A DNA stretch of 64,000 bases from Nigrospora sphaerica (taxonomy: Eukaryota > Ascomycota > Sordariomycetes > Amphisphaeriales > Apiosporaceae), in NCBI GenBank assembly GCA_018287875.1, contig JAGVVL010000017.1, positions 1,240,001 to 1,304,000 of the forward strand. Reading direction: 5' to 3'. The notes beneath the pieces were generated by a model that was given only the letters and a program-made list of their open reading frames with translations, made no database searches and was not told the DNA's origin. This document shows, piece after piece, positions 42,624 through 54,852 of this stretch (within the stretch, counting starts at the first letter, position 1; the number at the start of each line of letters is the position of its first letter). The translations under genes were made by a program, and so were the position numbers.

Positions 42624-43937
42624 CAGGTTCAGCTACTGGAGCACGTTGGGTCCAGTACTGGTTGACGACGGAGGCGAGGGGAGGAGAGAACCGGAGTGTA
42701 CAAATACTTACCTTGGTACTCAGCGCTGGCTCACGAGCGCTCACCGGTTGTTGCCCTCGCTCCCACCACCAGCCCTCCTGTGCCGGCGCCGTATCGGGTT
42801 ACCCGCGCCAGGGGGGGGATGAGGGAGGATGATGGAGGCCTGGTGAGAATGCATCCACGCTTGGGGATGAGATGGAGAGGATGGATGGCCCGCTCACCCA
42901 ATGGATCCATGGCAACGGGGAAAGCCAATGTCCAACAAAAAAAGAGATCCCATCGTGCTTGCCTTAATCAGCGCCTTGCAGGTCGTCACGTATGCGGGCT
43001 TATGGAAGCGGCTGAGCGGCTGCCCATCCAGCTGAGCATGGATGGGGGAGTAGAAGGCGCGCGCGGGATAACGGGCTGGGCAGTCACGGTTGCAGCTGGG
43101 CATCTGCCCGAGATCCTCATGACAAGGTAGTATTGCAATGGGGATGGGTCCGTCACGAAAAGGAACCAACAGGCGGGAATCACGAAAGCTTTGAGGTGGA
43201 CGAAGGGGTGGCATTTGTGTAGATTCAGAAGAGGTACATGTGTACCTACATACAAAAAGTGCATATCTTGCCTTTCCCCCATCGGCGGCTTGACCACACG
43301 ATCGCGCCATGGATGCCTGCCGCGATGCCCGGCCATGGGCCAATCGTGACCCCATATCCCCCCCGCCCCGGATTGGCGTCCACTAATATATGGAAGCCCA
43401 ATGGATGATACGTGGGAAGTGAAGCCTAAGCCGGGTATTAGCCTTCTTTTACGCCATGGCATACCGATGTGGCTGACGCATCTTCTCTCCTTGCCGGCCC
43501 ATTCGTTGTTCAGGAGCCGAAACGTCGGAGCATTTCCACGTCTCGGAAGCGAGCAAGCAGTCGAGGCGGTGCCCTCGACCCGTATTCTGGGTAACGCCGT
43601 TTCACTGTGACGCTTAGCGTCGAGCGAATGCCGTCTCGCGCACTTCGTTGACCATTGCCTGACGTCGTCCGAGGGACTAGCATTCGAAGACCACAAGGTA
43701 ACTGCGGCGACTGCTACAAAGACGGCCACGAACACAGCACACGTGGTTGCTACCAGCATCGCCTTTGCAATGGCGGGGGTGTAGCAGTGCTAACTCTGGG
43801 CTGCGTGTTGATCGCTGGGATATTATTCACCCGACTTGTCTTTGCATTTCGAACGCTTTCCCCTTGTCCATGTCGACAGCGACGAGGTCGAACTCTGCAG
43901 GGAAAATCTGGCCGGCTGCGTCGAAAAGGACACTGGC
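42624..43937. other. Divergent upstream region; no supported gene
   Basis: 1.3 kb between the FAD oxidase and membrane-protein starts. A 257-codon minus frame (42986-43759) begins with a hydrophobic stretch but has no conserved feature further on; I do not call it. TACCTACATAC lies near 43242. Confidence 0.5.
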
Positions 43938-45254
43938 ATGGTATCTGAAGACGACCGTGGCTTCTTGATCCCCGTGGGTTATCACGACGTGCGTAGCATC
44001 GAGACGCCCAACGCGCGGCACATAGCCTCGGCCATCTGGGGCGCAACGCTTGTATGCGCCTTCTTCTGTCTGAGCAAGATAGTCGGCCAGTCCGTGGCAG
44101 CTAGTCGACGGCGTAGGCTGTGTAACGCCTATATCTGCCTCATCTGGGTGACATGGATCTCGACGACGCTCTCGTCTGTTGTCGTTTGGCTGTGGCTCCT
44201 CTTCTTTCTTCCTACCAGGTACGCCCAGGGGCTTCTGGCATCCTTTCGGCCGAGACGGTCCCACGGGCATTAACTGACGGATACTTGTTGCCACCGCTCA
44301 GCTTCTGGACCTTTCTGGCCATCAGTGCGTCGTCGTGGCCCCGTGTCTCTCCCTCTGTTCGAGCTACGTTGCTGACCCTCGGTAGGCCTTCTCTGGCTGG
44401 TTCATATGCAGTGCCTCTTACAGATTGTTGCAAACCGCCTCATGTTCCTCCCGGTGCACTGGGGGCGGAGGATCCGTTGGATCACGTTTGGCGTCATGAC
44501 CTTCCTCACTGTCTCCGGCTCGTGCTCTTATCTTCCCGCCTCGATCGAGCTGAAACCCGGAATCGTGCGCTTCAACAGTGTTTGGGACCGATGTATCAAG
44601 GTCCTCTTCTCCATCGTCGATCTGACCCTCAACAGCCTATTTATCCGCCTTGTCTATTGCAAGCTGGTCTCGGCCGGCCTTGCCAAGTACTGGCCACTGT
44701 TTTGGCTGAATTCCTTCATGATCTTTGTCTCCATTTGCCTCGATGTAAGCACTGCCACAGCCTTGCCAGTCTGAGGGCGATCGATACTGATATCGTGACG
44801 GCAGGTCATGGTTGTGTGCCTCGAATCCGAGCCCCAGGACCCTACCTGGTGAGCTCGCCCCCTCCCTCCTCTATAGCATCCTCCGGCTTCGTGCCTTCGT
44901 AGTCGATGTTGATCAGTTACGAGCAGGCACATACAATACCTCATGTTCAACGTCTTGGTCTTCATGATCAAACTATACGTAGAGCTAGCCCTAGCCGAGA
45001 CGATTACCTATATCGCAAAGTCCACAGCATCCTGTCCCCATCGTGCCACGGCCTGGCCACAGAATGCAGACCTGGAATGCTTCGGCGACGCCACCATGAT
45101 CGTGCCCCACGGCCCGGCCGATCAGTATGTGAACCTTGTCGCTATACCGCCGACGGACCTTCAAGAACACACTCTTACCATGCATGAAGGGGACGGCCAC
45201 TCCACCTCGTGGGTGTTGGGGGAGGCGAGAAGGACAGCAGTGGTAACGCGATGA
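43938..45254 (+). CDS. Fungal seven-helix-type integral membrane protein (5 exons)
   Basis: Exons 43938-44218, 44302-44324, 44386-44744, 44805-44848 and 44927-45254 give 344 residues; introns of 60-83 nt with GTACGC, GTGCGT, GTAAGC and GTGAGC donors all keep phase. Exon 2 is only 23 nt and exon 4 only 44 nt. Hydrophobic helices: two in exon 1, one across the small exon 2 join (FWTFLAISLLWLVHMQ), and three in exon 3 (ITFGVMTFLTV, KVLFSIVDLTLNSLFIRLVY, FWLNSFMIFVSICLD), one in exon 5 (YLMFNVLVFMIKLYVELAL). Order and motifs match a widespread but uncharacterised ascomycete membrane family. The C-terminus is soluble. An upstream exon is possible because the frame stays open before 43938. Confidence 0.75.
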
Positions 45255-45452
45255 GTGCGGCCGTTATTTTGCGGCTAGGCTATCCGATAGCAACTCGCCG
45301 TTTGGCGATGCTACCACAAAGGTCCAAATAGCCTTCCTTACATTAGTCCCAAGAAGCGAAAATAGCCTTCCACAGGTACCGGCTACTTTCCGAGCCCAGG
45401 TCTCCCGCGGGAATGCCTTGCGATGGCGACGGCCTATACCTTTGCTCTTTGC

Positions 45453-46253
45453 CTAAAGAAAATCCGGGCGGGAGTTGACCCGTCGATCAACTACGAGCTC
45501 GTAGATGGCGATATAGAACCCCGTGAGCAGCCGAACGAACCATTCGCGAGCGCGTTCGTCGTACTGCTCCGCGGCGTCGACCATGTCGTGCCCGAGGGAT
45601 GTGAGCTGGTCCGCGAGGTCGTCGAACTGGAGGCTGTCGACGGGGACGAAGGAAAGATCGGCGAGGAGACGGGGCGACCGGGCCAAGCGATGCTCCTGGG
45701 CCTTGCGCTCCTCGGTGATGTTGGTAGAAAAGCGGCCGAGAGCGCGCGCCAGCGGGCCGTCCGCCCCCGCGTCGCTCGCGGGGTTCAGCGCCCACATGAG
45801 CTCCAACGCGACCGCCTTCACGCGCAGCCGCGTCTTCCACAAGTAACTATCCGAAACCCCCGTGCTGACGGGCTCGCTGTGAAGCAGGATGTCCGACATG
45901 GCGTACCACGCTCGCCGGTGCGCCATGGGCTGCGGTTCCTGCGCCTTGTGGCTGTCCTGTACGAGGAGGCGGATGAGGTAGTTAACGAGCGGCAGGGCCT
46001 CGAGCATCCGATCTGCCGGCCGGCAGCGGCAGCCGGCGTAGTGGGCGAACTCACTCATGGGCGGCGCATTCTCTTCTGGAAACGTCATGGTCAAGGTACA
46101 TCCGCTGATGCTTGAAAAGGTGACTGGGGGGTGGAGCGAGGCGCAGGGCCGTTCTTTCGGCTCTTGGCGCGCTTTTGAGTCCCTCTTTTCTGTTACTTCG
46201 GCGAAGTATGCCATGGCCAACACTTCCTTCGCCGTAGCAATCGAATCGCTCAT
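45453..46253 (-). CDS. Hypothetical protein
   Basis: A single-exon model of 266 residues from the ATG at 46253 (context GACACATGAGC; an upstream ATG at 46298 adds 15 Pro/Arg-rich residues). It begins MSDSIATAKEVLAMAYFAEV and has an alpha-helical middle (LPLVNYLIRLLVQDS, RVKAVALELMWAL) and C-terminus (LADQLTSLGHDMVDAAEQY, WFVRLLTGFYIAIYELVV). The last segment could be membrane-associated. No family is recognised. It is convergent with the membrane protein (198 bp apart). An unseen intron near residue 55-65 is possible. Confidence 0.5.
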   Translation of the reverse strand: MSDSIATAKEVLAMAYFAEVTEKRDSKARQEPKERPCASLHPPVTFSSISGCTLTMTFPEENAPPMSEFAHYAGCRCRPADRMLEALPLVNYLIRLLVQDSHKAQEPQPMAHRRAWYAMSDILLHSEPVSTGVSDSYLWKTRLRVKAVALELMWALNPASDAGADGPLARALGRFSTNITEERKAQEHRLARSPRLLADLSFVPVDSLQFDDLADQLTSLGHDMVDAAEQYDERAREWFVRLLTGFYIAIYELVVDRRVNSRPDFL

Positions 46254-47084
46254 GTGTCCTACCTTTCGGGGCCGATATCTGGGCGGTGGGGGTAGCAACA
46301 GAAGAACGGGATCTCGGTGGGTGGGTTGACAGCACCAATGTGGACGACTACATCGGCGTGCTCACCATTGAAACGAATGTATTCGTAATTTCTGGCCATT
46401 CTCTCCCCCAAGGCAGGATCCTTCGGGGTCTATGTAGCCAGGGAGGCAAGGTAGTTGGGTCTCAGAGTCGCCCTCACAAATCGCCCGGCCGTTTCCAAAT
46501 AATTCCATGAGAGGAGAGACAATGCCCCTGAGACTAGACAAGCCAAGGCCAGATCTCTTTTTAGGTACTTTGGCCGATATGCTACGGGAACATGGGGATG
46601 GCAATACGCAAACAAGGCCTTTGTTGAAACGTCCTGGAACAAGAGCACCTGTTTGGAACACTCCCCAGCGCAGGTGCAGGCCGGGTCGAGAGATCAGGGC
46701 AATGAAAATCTACTATCAAGGCAGAGGCAGCATGCGCCACCAGAAACTTGCCAAAAGGGAAGCCGACGGACGGCCTGACACGGGGCAGCAGGCAGAGCTG
46801 CAACAAGGACAAGCCTTCCTTCGGAGCAGGTAATAGACGTTGGCCCGGATCGGTATGCCGTACGTTTAACTTTAGTAGGGACGAGTTGATTTGAGGGCAT
46901 AAAACAAACAGGGTATGCTTGGCTGCCGGCTGCCCATGCTTTGCTATACCGCTATAAGAAGGAGGAGATGGGCGATGGAAAGAAGCCCGGCCAGTTCCCA
47001 GACCACCGCAGCCACATTCCGTGCTTCTCCCTCAATCCCCAGTCGTAGCTAGCCCTTTCTTCAAACAGTATATTGTTTCCCACG
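46254..47084. other. Intergenic, no gene seen
   Basis: Upstream of the secreted-protein gene and of the hypothetical protein. No domain-bearing frame. Confidence 0.55.
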
Positions 47085-47775
47085 ATGCAGAACCCCGTCG
47101 TAGCCATGCCAGCTTTGGGTCTCGGAGTCCTCGCTTCACCACTGCTGCTGGCGCACCCCAAAATGCGGTCACTGATCGTGCAGGAGGATGCCCAATACGT
47201 TATCGGGCGGGACGCCGAACCCGAGAGCCCGAGCATCCTCGCCAACGGCGACTTCGAGGCGGGCTCGATCGCCCCCTGGAACTTCACCCAACTCGGGAAG
47301 CCCTTGGGCGTCGTCGTGTCGCTGACGCTCAACGACAACCTCCAGGCCCGCCCGGATGGCGCCACAGAGGGCAGCTGGCATTTGCGTCTTTCAACCAACT
47401 GGTACCGGCCACTGATGGGCACGACCAGGGCCACAGTCGAGCAAGCGCTGCAGACGCAAGACGGGGTGGACTATCGGGTGGGCTGGAGCATGATGGGCGT
47501 CGGCGGAAGCAAGGTATCGGTGAGTACACGTGACGACAGGCCCGCCTACGCCAAGGAAGGGGAGACTGACACCCAGCGGAACGCAGTGGGCAGTTGGGCT
47601 CCGGGGCGCCAAGAATGCCTTGGCATCGGGCGAGTCGGGCGGCGACGGCCGGTGGCACAACTACACGGCCATGTTCGTCGGGTCCGTGGCCGATGTCCTC
47701 GTCATCACAGCCGCCGCCTCCGAATACGGCGTCGCCGAATGGCGCTACGATGATTTTGTAATTCGGCGTGTCTGA
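47085..47775 (+). CDS. Small secreted protein, carbohydrate-binding/galactose-binding-like
   Basis: Exons 47085-47519 and 47587-47775 give 207 residues; the intron (67 nt, GTGAGT...ACGCAG) is phase 0. A hydrophobic lead (MPALGLGVLASPLLLA) is a likely signal peptide. NGDFEAGSIAPW (about 68-79), an NFT sequon, GSWHLRLS, RATVEQALQTQDGVDYRV, GRWHNYTAMF and a final WRYDDFVIRRV are the ordered hallmarks of fungal secreted beta-sandwich proteins of the CBM4/9 or galactose-binding-like kind. It probably binds wall or plant polysaccharide outside the cell; no catalytic residues are expected. Confidence 0.72.
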
Positions 47776-48243
47776 GTGGGCGTCCAAGGCGGTGGCGGCC
47801 GTGGCCGGGGGTGCTGGGACCGCGCCGATCTGAAGCAGAATCCAGGAAACTCGATAGAAGCCGCCATGCGACAGATCCCGATAAACGCTTAAAAGAATGC
47901 ATGTGGTTTACCAGAGACCAAGAACATGGTGGCTAATCAAGGTCCTTGGCGGGTAGGTACCTGTGCAGTTCCGCTGTCGTAGGTAGCCAAGGGAGCCTAT
48001 GCATGGCGACAGAGTAGTATTAGCTTTGGCGCGCCGCCAGCGCGAGAACAACCGCCGTGGGTACTTTACCTCCACCGAGCCGGCGCGCATGGTTTTTGTT
48101 AGGAGACCGGCATGTCCTCCGTTTCGCACTGTGCGTGGCCGGGAGTGTGGCCTCGTCCTTTGGTGCCTACGGGAGCGGTGGCGGGAAAAGGCTGTGGGGT
48201 CAAAAGTCTTCGGTCTATCTACCACGCCGTCAACGGCGACCGC
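47776..48243. other. Convergent 3' intergenic region
   Basis: About 470 bp between the secreted-protein stop and the copper-fist gene stop. Contains GTAGGTACCTG at 47953-47963. No gene seen. Confidence 0.55.
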
Positions 48244-49842
48244 TCAACTCCCGAGGCCGTTCACAGCCACATGATCGTTTCCATGTATCACGCACCCAGC
48301 ACATTGGCAACTCGGGCCGCACATGCAGCCGCCCTTGTCGCCTTGGCACTGGCCAGTGTACAGCGGGTAGTCAACGAACAGAAAGCGGTCGTCCCAGTCC
48401 ATGCGCTCGTTCAGCACGGGGCTAGGACCAGCACTGAACGAAGGTAGCTCGTCTACGGGCCACTCGATCCCCAAAGCGCCTTCAGAAGCGGTCGAGGTGG
48501 ATGCCGCCGCCGCCGCCGCCGCCGCAGGATTGTCGACGGGTGGGAGCGGCGCACAACAGGAACCGACGGACGGTCCCGGAGGACGCGTATGCCACTGGTC
48601 TTCGTAGACGGACGATATCAGCTGCCGCGTGGCGTCATTGAACGGATGCGAGATGCAGCCGATGCATTGGCACATGGGACCACAGCTGCAGTCGTGTAGG
48701 AGGTCCGTTTTCCCGCACGCCGAGGCCGGGGTGGGTACCGAGACAGTCTGGTGCGGTGGCGGCGGCGGCGGCGCCGTTGCCGTTGCCGGGGTCGGGGTCG
48801 GTGCCCAGCCCTGGGAGGGAAAACCCGGGAGCTGCGTTGGCGGTTGCACCACAACGTAGACAACAACGCGGGGCCCGGACGCTGGCGGTACTCGAGGATC
48901 GATGTGTAGACCGGCAAGCGGCGGGAGCTGGAACACGACGCTCGCCTGGGGTTGGCTGATACAGCCCGTGCAGAGCGGCAGATTGACGCCCACGGGCTGG
49001 ACCAGCGTGCCCTGGACCGTGATGGGGGCGGCGGGTAAGTTCGGAGGTGGGCGGAAGCTGGCGGGGCTATTCAGGTCAGCGGGGAAAGGGGGCGGGGGGC
49101 AACACGCAAGAGCGGCCGAGGGCGGCAACGTACGACTCAGGCCCGGCGTCTCCTTCCCTGGGCGGGACAGGCGTGTTGAGGCCCGAGGTCACGGACGAGG
49201 CAGCGGTAGGCTCGGGCGAGGCCACACTGGAAGCCGACGACGAGATGGACGACATGTAGGACGTGGTGGTGGCGCGGGCGGAGCAGCAGCTGGCCAAGGC
49301 GGGTGGGGCAGCGAATGCCGACGCGGCCGGCAAGTCGGCGTCTTCGGAGGCGCGGCGTGACGTGGCCTCGCTGTGTCCGGCGCCGCTCCCGGCGCCGGGG
49401 TCCCCGCCCACGGACATGTGGGCCGGCAAGGCGGCGGTATCGTCGGCGGCATCGGCGAGCTTCCGGCGGGTCTTGGCGGGTGCATCGGGAGCAGCGGCAG
49501 CGTCCGGGGCGGACGTCAGCACGCACTCGCACTTCCTCTTGCGGGGCAGGGCGACGGTCACGGAGCGACAGGCGCAGGCCGAGGCCGAGGGATGCGGGCA
49601 GCCGCGCAAGGGCCGGCCGGGCTTCCGCACGGGTACCAGCAGACGGTCGCTGCCGTGATCGCAGGTCGTGGCTCGGTGGCCCCGGATGCAGGGCTCACTG
49701 TGGGAAGACGAAGATCAGAACGTGCTGTTGCGCCTTAGGGCGGCGGGCGCGCCCCACGGGCACGACCGCGGGTTAGCTCGTGGGCATGGGGCGCGTGTCG
49801 CGTTACTGACCAGGCCATTTTGACGCCGTTGATGAGCGGCAT
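48244..49842 (-). CDS. Copper-fist DNA-binding transcription factor
   Basis: Exons 49842-49811, 49697-49134 and 49066-48244 give 472 residues. Introns: 113 nt (GTCAGT...CCACAG) and 67 nt (GTACGT...GAATAG); both restore phase, and the first join completes the copper fist. The domain starts at residue 1: MPLINGVKMACEPC, zinc ligands C11, C14, C23 and H25, and the minor-groove GRP at 38-40, then a Cys-rich end (KRKCEC). The middle is Ala/Ser/Pro-rich. Two C-terminal Cys clusters, CSCGPMCQCIGC and CMCGPSCQCAGC, resemble the copper-sensing clusters of Mac1/Cuf1-type activators. Such factors control copper uptake or detoxification genes. Poly-Ala and poly-Pro runs come from GCC and GGC repeats. No copper transporter gene lies in the window. 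Confidence 0.93.
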
Positions 49843-52800
49843 TTTGCGCGGGTTCCCGCGGAGGGCGGAGGCGAAGGAGGGGGCGAGGGCGAGGGCGAGG
49901 GCAAGGGCAAGGGCGAAGGCGAAGGCGAAGGCGAAGGCGAAGGGCGAGGGCAAGGACGGGGTAGGCGGCGGAGTAAGAGTGAGAGACGAGGTTTGGCCGT
50001 CAGTCGGCAAGAGGGCGACGGGCCCACGACGGCCCCACGACACGGGCTCTCGCTTGTACGAGAGCAGGAGGCACTACTCGCACTCGCGCGCACCCACAAA
50101 CACACGACACACATACGCGGACAGACAGACACACACGCGCACGCGCTGGAACACCCCAGCAACACACAAGGTGGCAGCGTCGATTAAACGCCGAGGTATG
50201 TAGGCAATGTGAGCTGGGCTGCCAAGTAAGCGGTGTGGTATGGAAGACGGTATGTCGGCGGACGGGCACCGAAAGCGCTTTCTCCAGCTTCCCATCCAAC
50301 GGGTCTGGTCTGCCGGTGGGGTATCGCTGCAACTAGGATGGAACCGCAGTCGTCAGGGGCCAGGCTCGCCAGGGCAGCCAGAAGGAAAGAGGAGGGCCGT
50401 TGCTAGCCCCAAAGCATGAAGGGTAGACGGACGATCAGATAGATAGCGTCGAAGCCGGCGCGACAGGTCGAGGGGGGTCGAGGATGGAGGAGCAGTGGCG
50501 GCGGGGGGCAGTTTGCTTGATGGAGCCCACGATGGACGGTAGAGCAAAAAAACACCGGAGGCCAGGGGTCCCAACCCGAAACTCAGAGCCCCAACCTTGA
50601 AAGTCGATGCGACTAACGCGGTAGGCAGGCAAAGGTGTGTAGTTAGTCGAGTCGCAACGAGACGGACGGACAGCGTAAGTAAAGTAGGTACATATTTACG
50701 TTGGTCGCTCGCGCTGGACCTGGTTGCGCTCTCGATGGCGAAAAGAATACAACAGGGTCGGACCTATTTCTTAGCCGACTCGATTCCAGAACGCCACGCC
50801 ATCGTCTCATTCGCTCAAGTACATTCAGTTGCGACCCTCGATATACGGTTCCCGTATGTACAAGCGCACGCCAGGGTTCCCCCAAAGAAGACGACGGTGA
50901 CAGCCCTGCCCTACGAATCGGCCTAGCCCGAGCGAGGCCGATTGGTTGCGACTGTGACCTACTACTATGCAATCGTGAGCCTCAGCCGACGTCGCCGGCC
51001 GTTCGGCCTGATTCCGACGCGCCCTGTGTTCTTCTATTGCTCATGTCCTGTCTGCCCCCCGGCCTTGGGAGGCCCTGGTATCTATTCGCAAGGAACCTTT
51101 CGTGGCTGGGCCACCCACGGGCGCTAGCAGGGCGGTTGGTTAGTTGTAGATCATGTGCGACCCAAGTTCATCCTGTTTCCACTTCGGCATTGCCCTTGCA
51201 CCCTGTTGTTGTCGCCGCAGCCGAGACAAAAACGCGCCCGTGGCTGCGGTGTACACACTCCATACATGGCAGGTAGGGCTCGGCGACAGGAGCCACACAA
51301 GCACGGGGGCGGCGCATGCGTCAGCGCTTGCTCAGGCGATCCCAGGGGTCCAGTCGCTTGGCGTCGGCCACGATCACCGCCACCTATGCGGCCTTTGAGC
51401 AAGTATGAGCAAATTTCTGACCGGCGTCCGGCCGCCTCCACACCAGGCGACTTCCCTCCGGGCGACCCCTCTCCAGTAAACCCGGCGGTTCTATAGGCCC
51501 TTGCTCGCCCGCGAGAAGCCGGTTGGGGAACCCCTCGCCGCCGCTGCTCCCCCCGTGTGTAGTATCCCCACACCGGATCCTTGGCTCGGGGCATCTATGG
51601 CTGGCCGTGATAGCCATTCTCCCCGTCACCACCGGCATGCACTCAGTCCACCTTCACCACCACACAACCCCCCCCCCCCCCCCTCGAGTCGGACCCTCGC
51701 CCCTTTCCTCCCGAGTGCTGTCTGTTCGGAAAGAACAGCCTTGATGGCGAACCGACGGTCCAGCAGGACGGTTGCTTCGGCCTCCACCCCAGGCTCGAAC
51801 GCCCGAGAATCCCAACCGGCCGCCCCCCCGCACGAGATCGAGATAGTTAGGTGACGGCGCCGGCCCCGTGTCGGCGGCCATGGACATGCCCGCGCCGTAG
51901 GAACCTGGGACAGATACCTGGGAGCTCGTCCGCCGCATGCCTCAGAGGGTGGTGGGTGATGTCGCGACGCGCCCGTACGTAGGACACCAAGTTGGCTGCA
52001 TACACAGGAGGCAACGCCGAAGGAGGTGTCATTGTACCGGTCGCAGGGTTCGTCCTTTCTCACCCCCATATGCCCGGCGTCGCTCTCGCTTCGGGCATAC
52101 ACACCGGCGTGCTCCCGGCACGCTTCCACCGAGATTGTGGAGGCGGCGGCGGGAAGCGGGCTGTTCATGACCATGGTGAAGGCGCCGCGATGCTTGGGCC
52201 GGACGGGCTGTACCAAAAAGCGATCGAAGAGTAGTGTAACCAGAGCGACCCCGACCAAAGGGCTGGTATCCCCACTGGCACTCGTTACCGATGGACAATG
52301 CGGAGGACACAGGCGGCAATGGCGAGCTTGCCAGGGGTTACGTGAGTTGCCCAAGACACTCGGTAGGCCCGCTGCCGCAAGGGCGCCGCCGACTGCGGCA
52401 CCAGCAAGACCGGCGTCGGGGTGCCCGCGATGCCCCATATCCGGTACGGAAAGGCGCTTTCGCCCTTGGCGGAATCGCGGTGATCTGCAGGCGGGTGGCC
52501 GAGTGAAGAGTGAGTGCCTGTAGGCACCGAGCTCGACCGCGGGCATGGGTCGTGCGCCGTCTAGTCCGCGGCCGAGAGGACGTTGTTCATTATCCCAACT
52601 CACGATCCAGTGGTGAGCAATAAATAAGAACCTGCCCACGGGTGGCCATGAGGACGATTCTTCCTCAAAGGCCGGCTCTGAAGCCAAGAGCTGGCTCACG
52701 CGTATTGCTCGGTCGCAATCTCCGTGGAATCCGAACCCCCGATGCCCGTTGCAATGACCCAACCACACCCCCTCAACCAAGCCCAGCGTCAGGTAAAGGA

Positions 52801-54852
52801 TGGTATCTGGCGCCAGCTCTCCGGCCGGCGGCGTCCCGGAACGTGGGCGAGGTGATCCGGGAAGGAACACAGGCGGTTCCGCTGAAAGATAACGACGTCC
52901 TCTCTCAAGACGAGTTCCGGCATGGGATCGGCGATGCCGAGACAGGGCTCCAGGAAGCGCACATGCCGTCTTCACGAGGAAAGACTCGCCGACATCCTAG
53001 CATTTGCGCGTGATGTCCCCGATTATGGGAGCCTCATGTCCAGGCCTTTGCCGTCATCGTCGTCGCCATGTCGAGATGGGCATATGCGCGCGACGGGTCG
53101 TCGGTCCGGATACCGTGGCCGATGACGCCGTGTCGCACCCGGCCCAACGAGATATGGGCGCAGGCACGGATCGCCAGGAGGACCACGGCCGCTGTCGGCA
53201 GCAAAATAGGGGCGAACATGCCAGGCAGGGTCGGAAAGCAGTGTTTCAGGCTGCTTTACATGGCTGCGGCTTGTGTCGAAGCCAGCTGCAGCTCGTTTAG
53301 GCAGCCTCACGAGCCTGTCCACTTAGATAAGTAGAAGGGCGGTACGCGCAAATGCAATATACCGTGTGGCATTGCGTATAAGTAACGGGGCCACCGAGTC
53401 AACAGGTGATACGGCGGCAGAAAAGGACGCCCCTCCCTCTGCGGCCCCGTTGAACCTCTGCGCCCTTTTGAGCAGGTTTCCTGCGTGGAGCGTAATGTTT
53501 TGGTTTGCGGGTTCTCTTCTTGAAACCATGCTCATGTGCCAGAAAGTTGGCCGGTAACATCTGGAGTGCCGTTGGACTTTACGCAGGTGGCCGAGAAGGA
53601 CAAGCATTTTTCAACCTGCTATTCCTTCTTCCTCCCGTAGACGCCCCTGCTTGATGTAGCTTGTCCATGCCGGGTCCTAAGTACAGCTTATGAGAGAAAC
53701 TCCCTCGTAGTAACGAGGGTCGGTTTATTGTGACAGGACCTAACGCACCCGCTAAGTACCTGACGATGGCGTCTTGAGTGTTGCGATAGCCCGCAGTAGA
53801 AGTCGCCCAAGAACAAAGAGCACTTCGGGAGATACCGACCTCCTATTAAGCAATCAGGCCCGTCCGGTGCTAGGGAACAAAACTTAGGGACGTGGCAACT
53901 CACGCAATGCAGACGATTCGGGTCGTATCGGCGGTCCAAGGCGTCTGTTTGCCTTGATGCCTAGTGGGCCACCGGCCTAGAATGTGCTTATACCATTTAG
54001 AACGGGGAGTCATATTCAAGCACATAAGCGTTGTACCCGTACTGAAAGTACAACACACTTGCCGGTGCATAGCTGCAGGATAGGGGTCGCCGCCCACAAA
54101 ACGCGTAACGATAGGCTGTACACCAATCACATCTATCTTTTGTCCCAAGTAGCCCCTGGGCATCACCACTTCAAGCCCGGCGAGAGCGCGACGTCTTTAC
54201 TGCTCCGTACACAACACACAGGTACCGGCCTCCTCGTCCAGAGGCAGACGAGCTTGACCGTCACGCCGACTGAGGGGTTAACCGCATGCATGAAAATATT
54301 CGATCTCGTCATTACGGGAAATAAGCCGCCTACACCCCATGACATGCGCGCTAGCCACCCATTTGTGATGCCTCGCCTACAATTCCCGCTGCGGGCCCCT
54401 CGGAGCAATGGAAAAACACAAAAAGACAAACAAGAAAATGACACCCGACAACTCCTAGTTTCCATAGCCATGTCTCACGGTTCCCAAGGTGGCCACCAAA
54501 TGCAGACCTCGTCATTCTTCGTAGCGCTTCCCGGTCCTCGGCTTTTGATCAAAACGCCTTACTCGCGACGCCATGCTTGGGCATCTCGCCCTTGTTAAAT
54601 ATTTATCATCAATGCGACCGCCACCGTGACCACAGCATAGGCCAGACGGAGCAGCCTATCGTTGGGCTGCCATGCAGTGTATATACTATGCTCGCTACCC
54701 ACAACGCCTTGCCTTCCACGAAGAGAGACGGGGGGGTTAATAAATGAAGAAGAGAAACGAGGGGGGGTGGGGGTGGTAGATGACAGCCACGCGCTCGTAG
54801 GGGCGCGTGCCAGAGTCGCGGGAGGTCAAGGTGGAGGGAGACGCAATTGTCT
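49843..54852. other. 5-kb region without supported gene
   Basis: The 449-codon minus frame at 51626-52975 is the longest, but other frames of the same strand look equally or more protein-like in places (for example 52285-52527), so it may be a decayed gene or chance. A 16-base C run lies at 51668-51683. The part at 53650-54600 has lower GC than its surroundings and could be old repeat sequence, but I recognise no transposon protein. A short hairpin CCCTCGT-AGTA-ACGAGGG lies at about 53702. Confidence 0.45.
49879..49956 (+). repeat. Hexanucleotide (GGCGAR)n microsatellite upstream of the copper-fist gene
   Basis: An almost pure array of GGCGAG/GGCAAG/GGCGAA units begins about 40 bp upstream of the copper-fist start codon, that is in its promoter or 5' UTR. 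The minus strand there is TTCGCC/CTCGCC-rich, a pyrimidine tract. An effect on expression is possible but not shown. Confidence 0.85.

Noticed and set aside
42986..43759. 257-codon minus frame with a hydrophobic N-terminus
   Set aside because: Nothing conserved after the first 25 residues and it sits in a divergent promoter region; probably accidental.
51626..52975. 449-codon minus-strand frame, longest in the 49.8-54.8 kb region
   Set aside because: Low-complexity and charged, other frames of the same strand look as protein-like, no family recognised. Perhaps a decayed gene, but I cannot support it.
53650..54600. Lower-GC stretch suspected to be a transposon
   Set aside because: No transposase, reverse transcriptase, terminal repeat or target duplication found.
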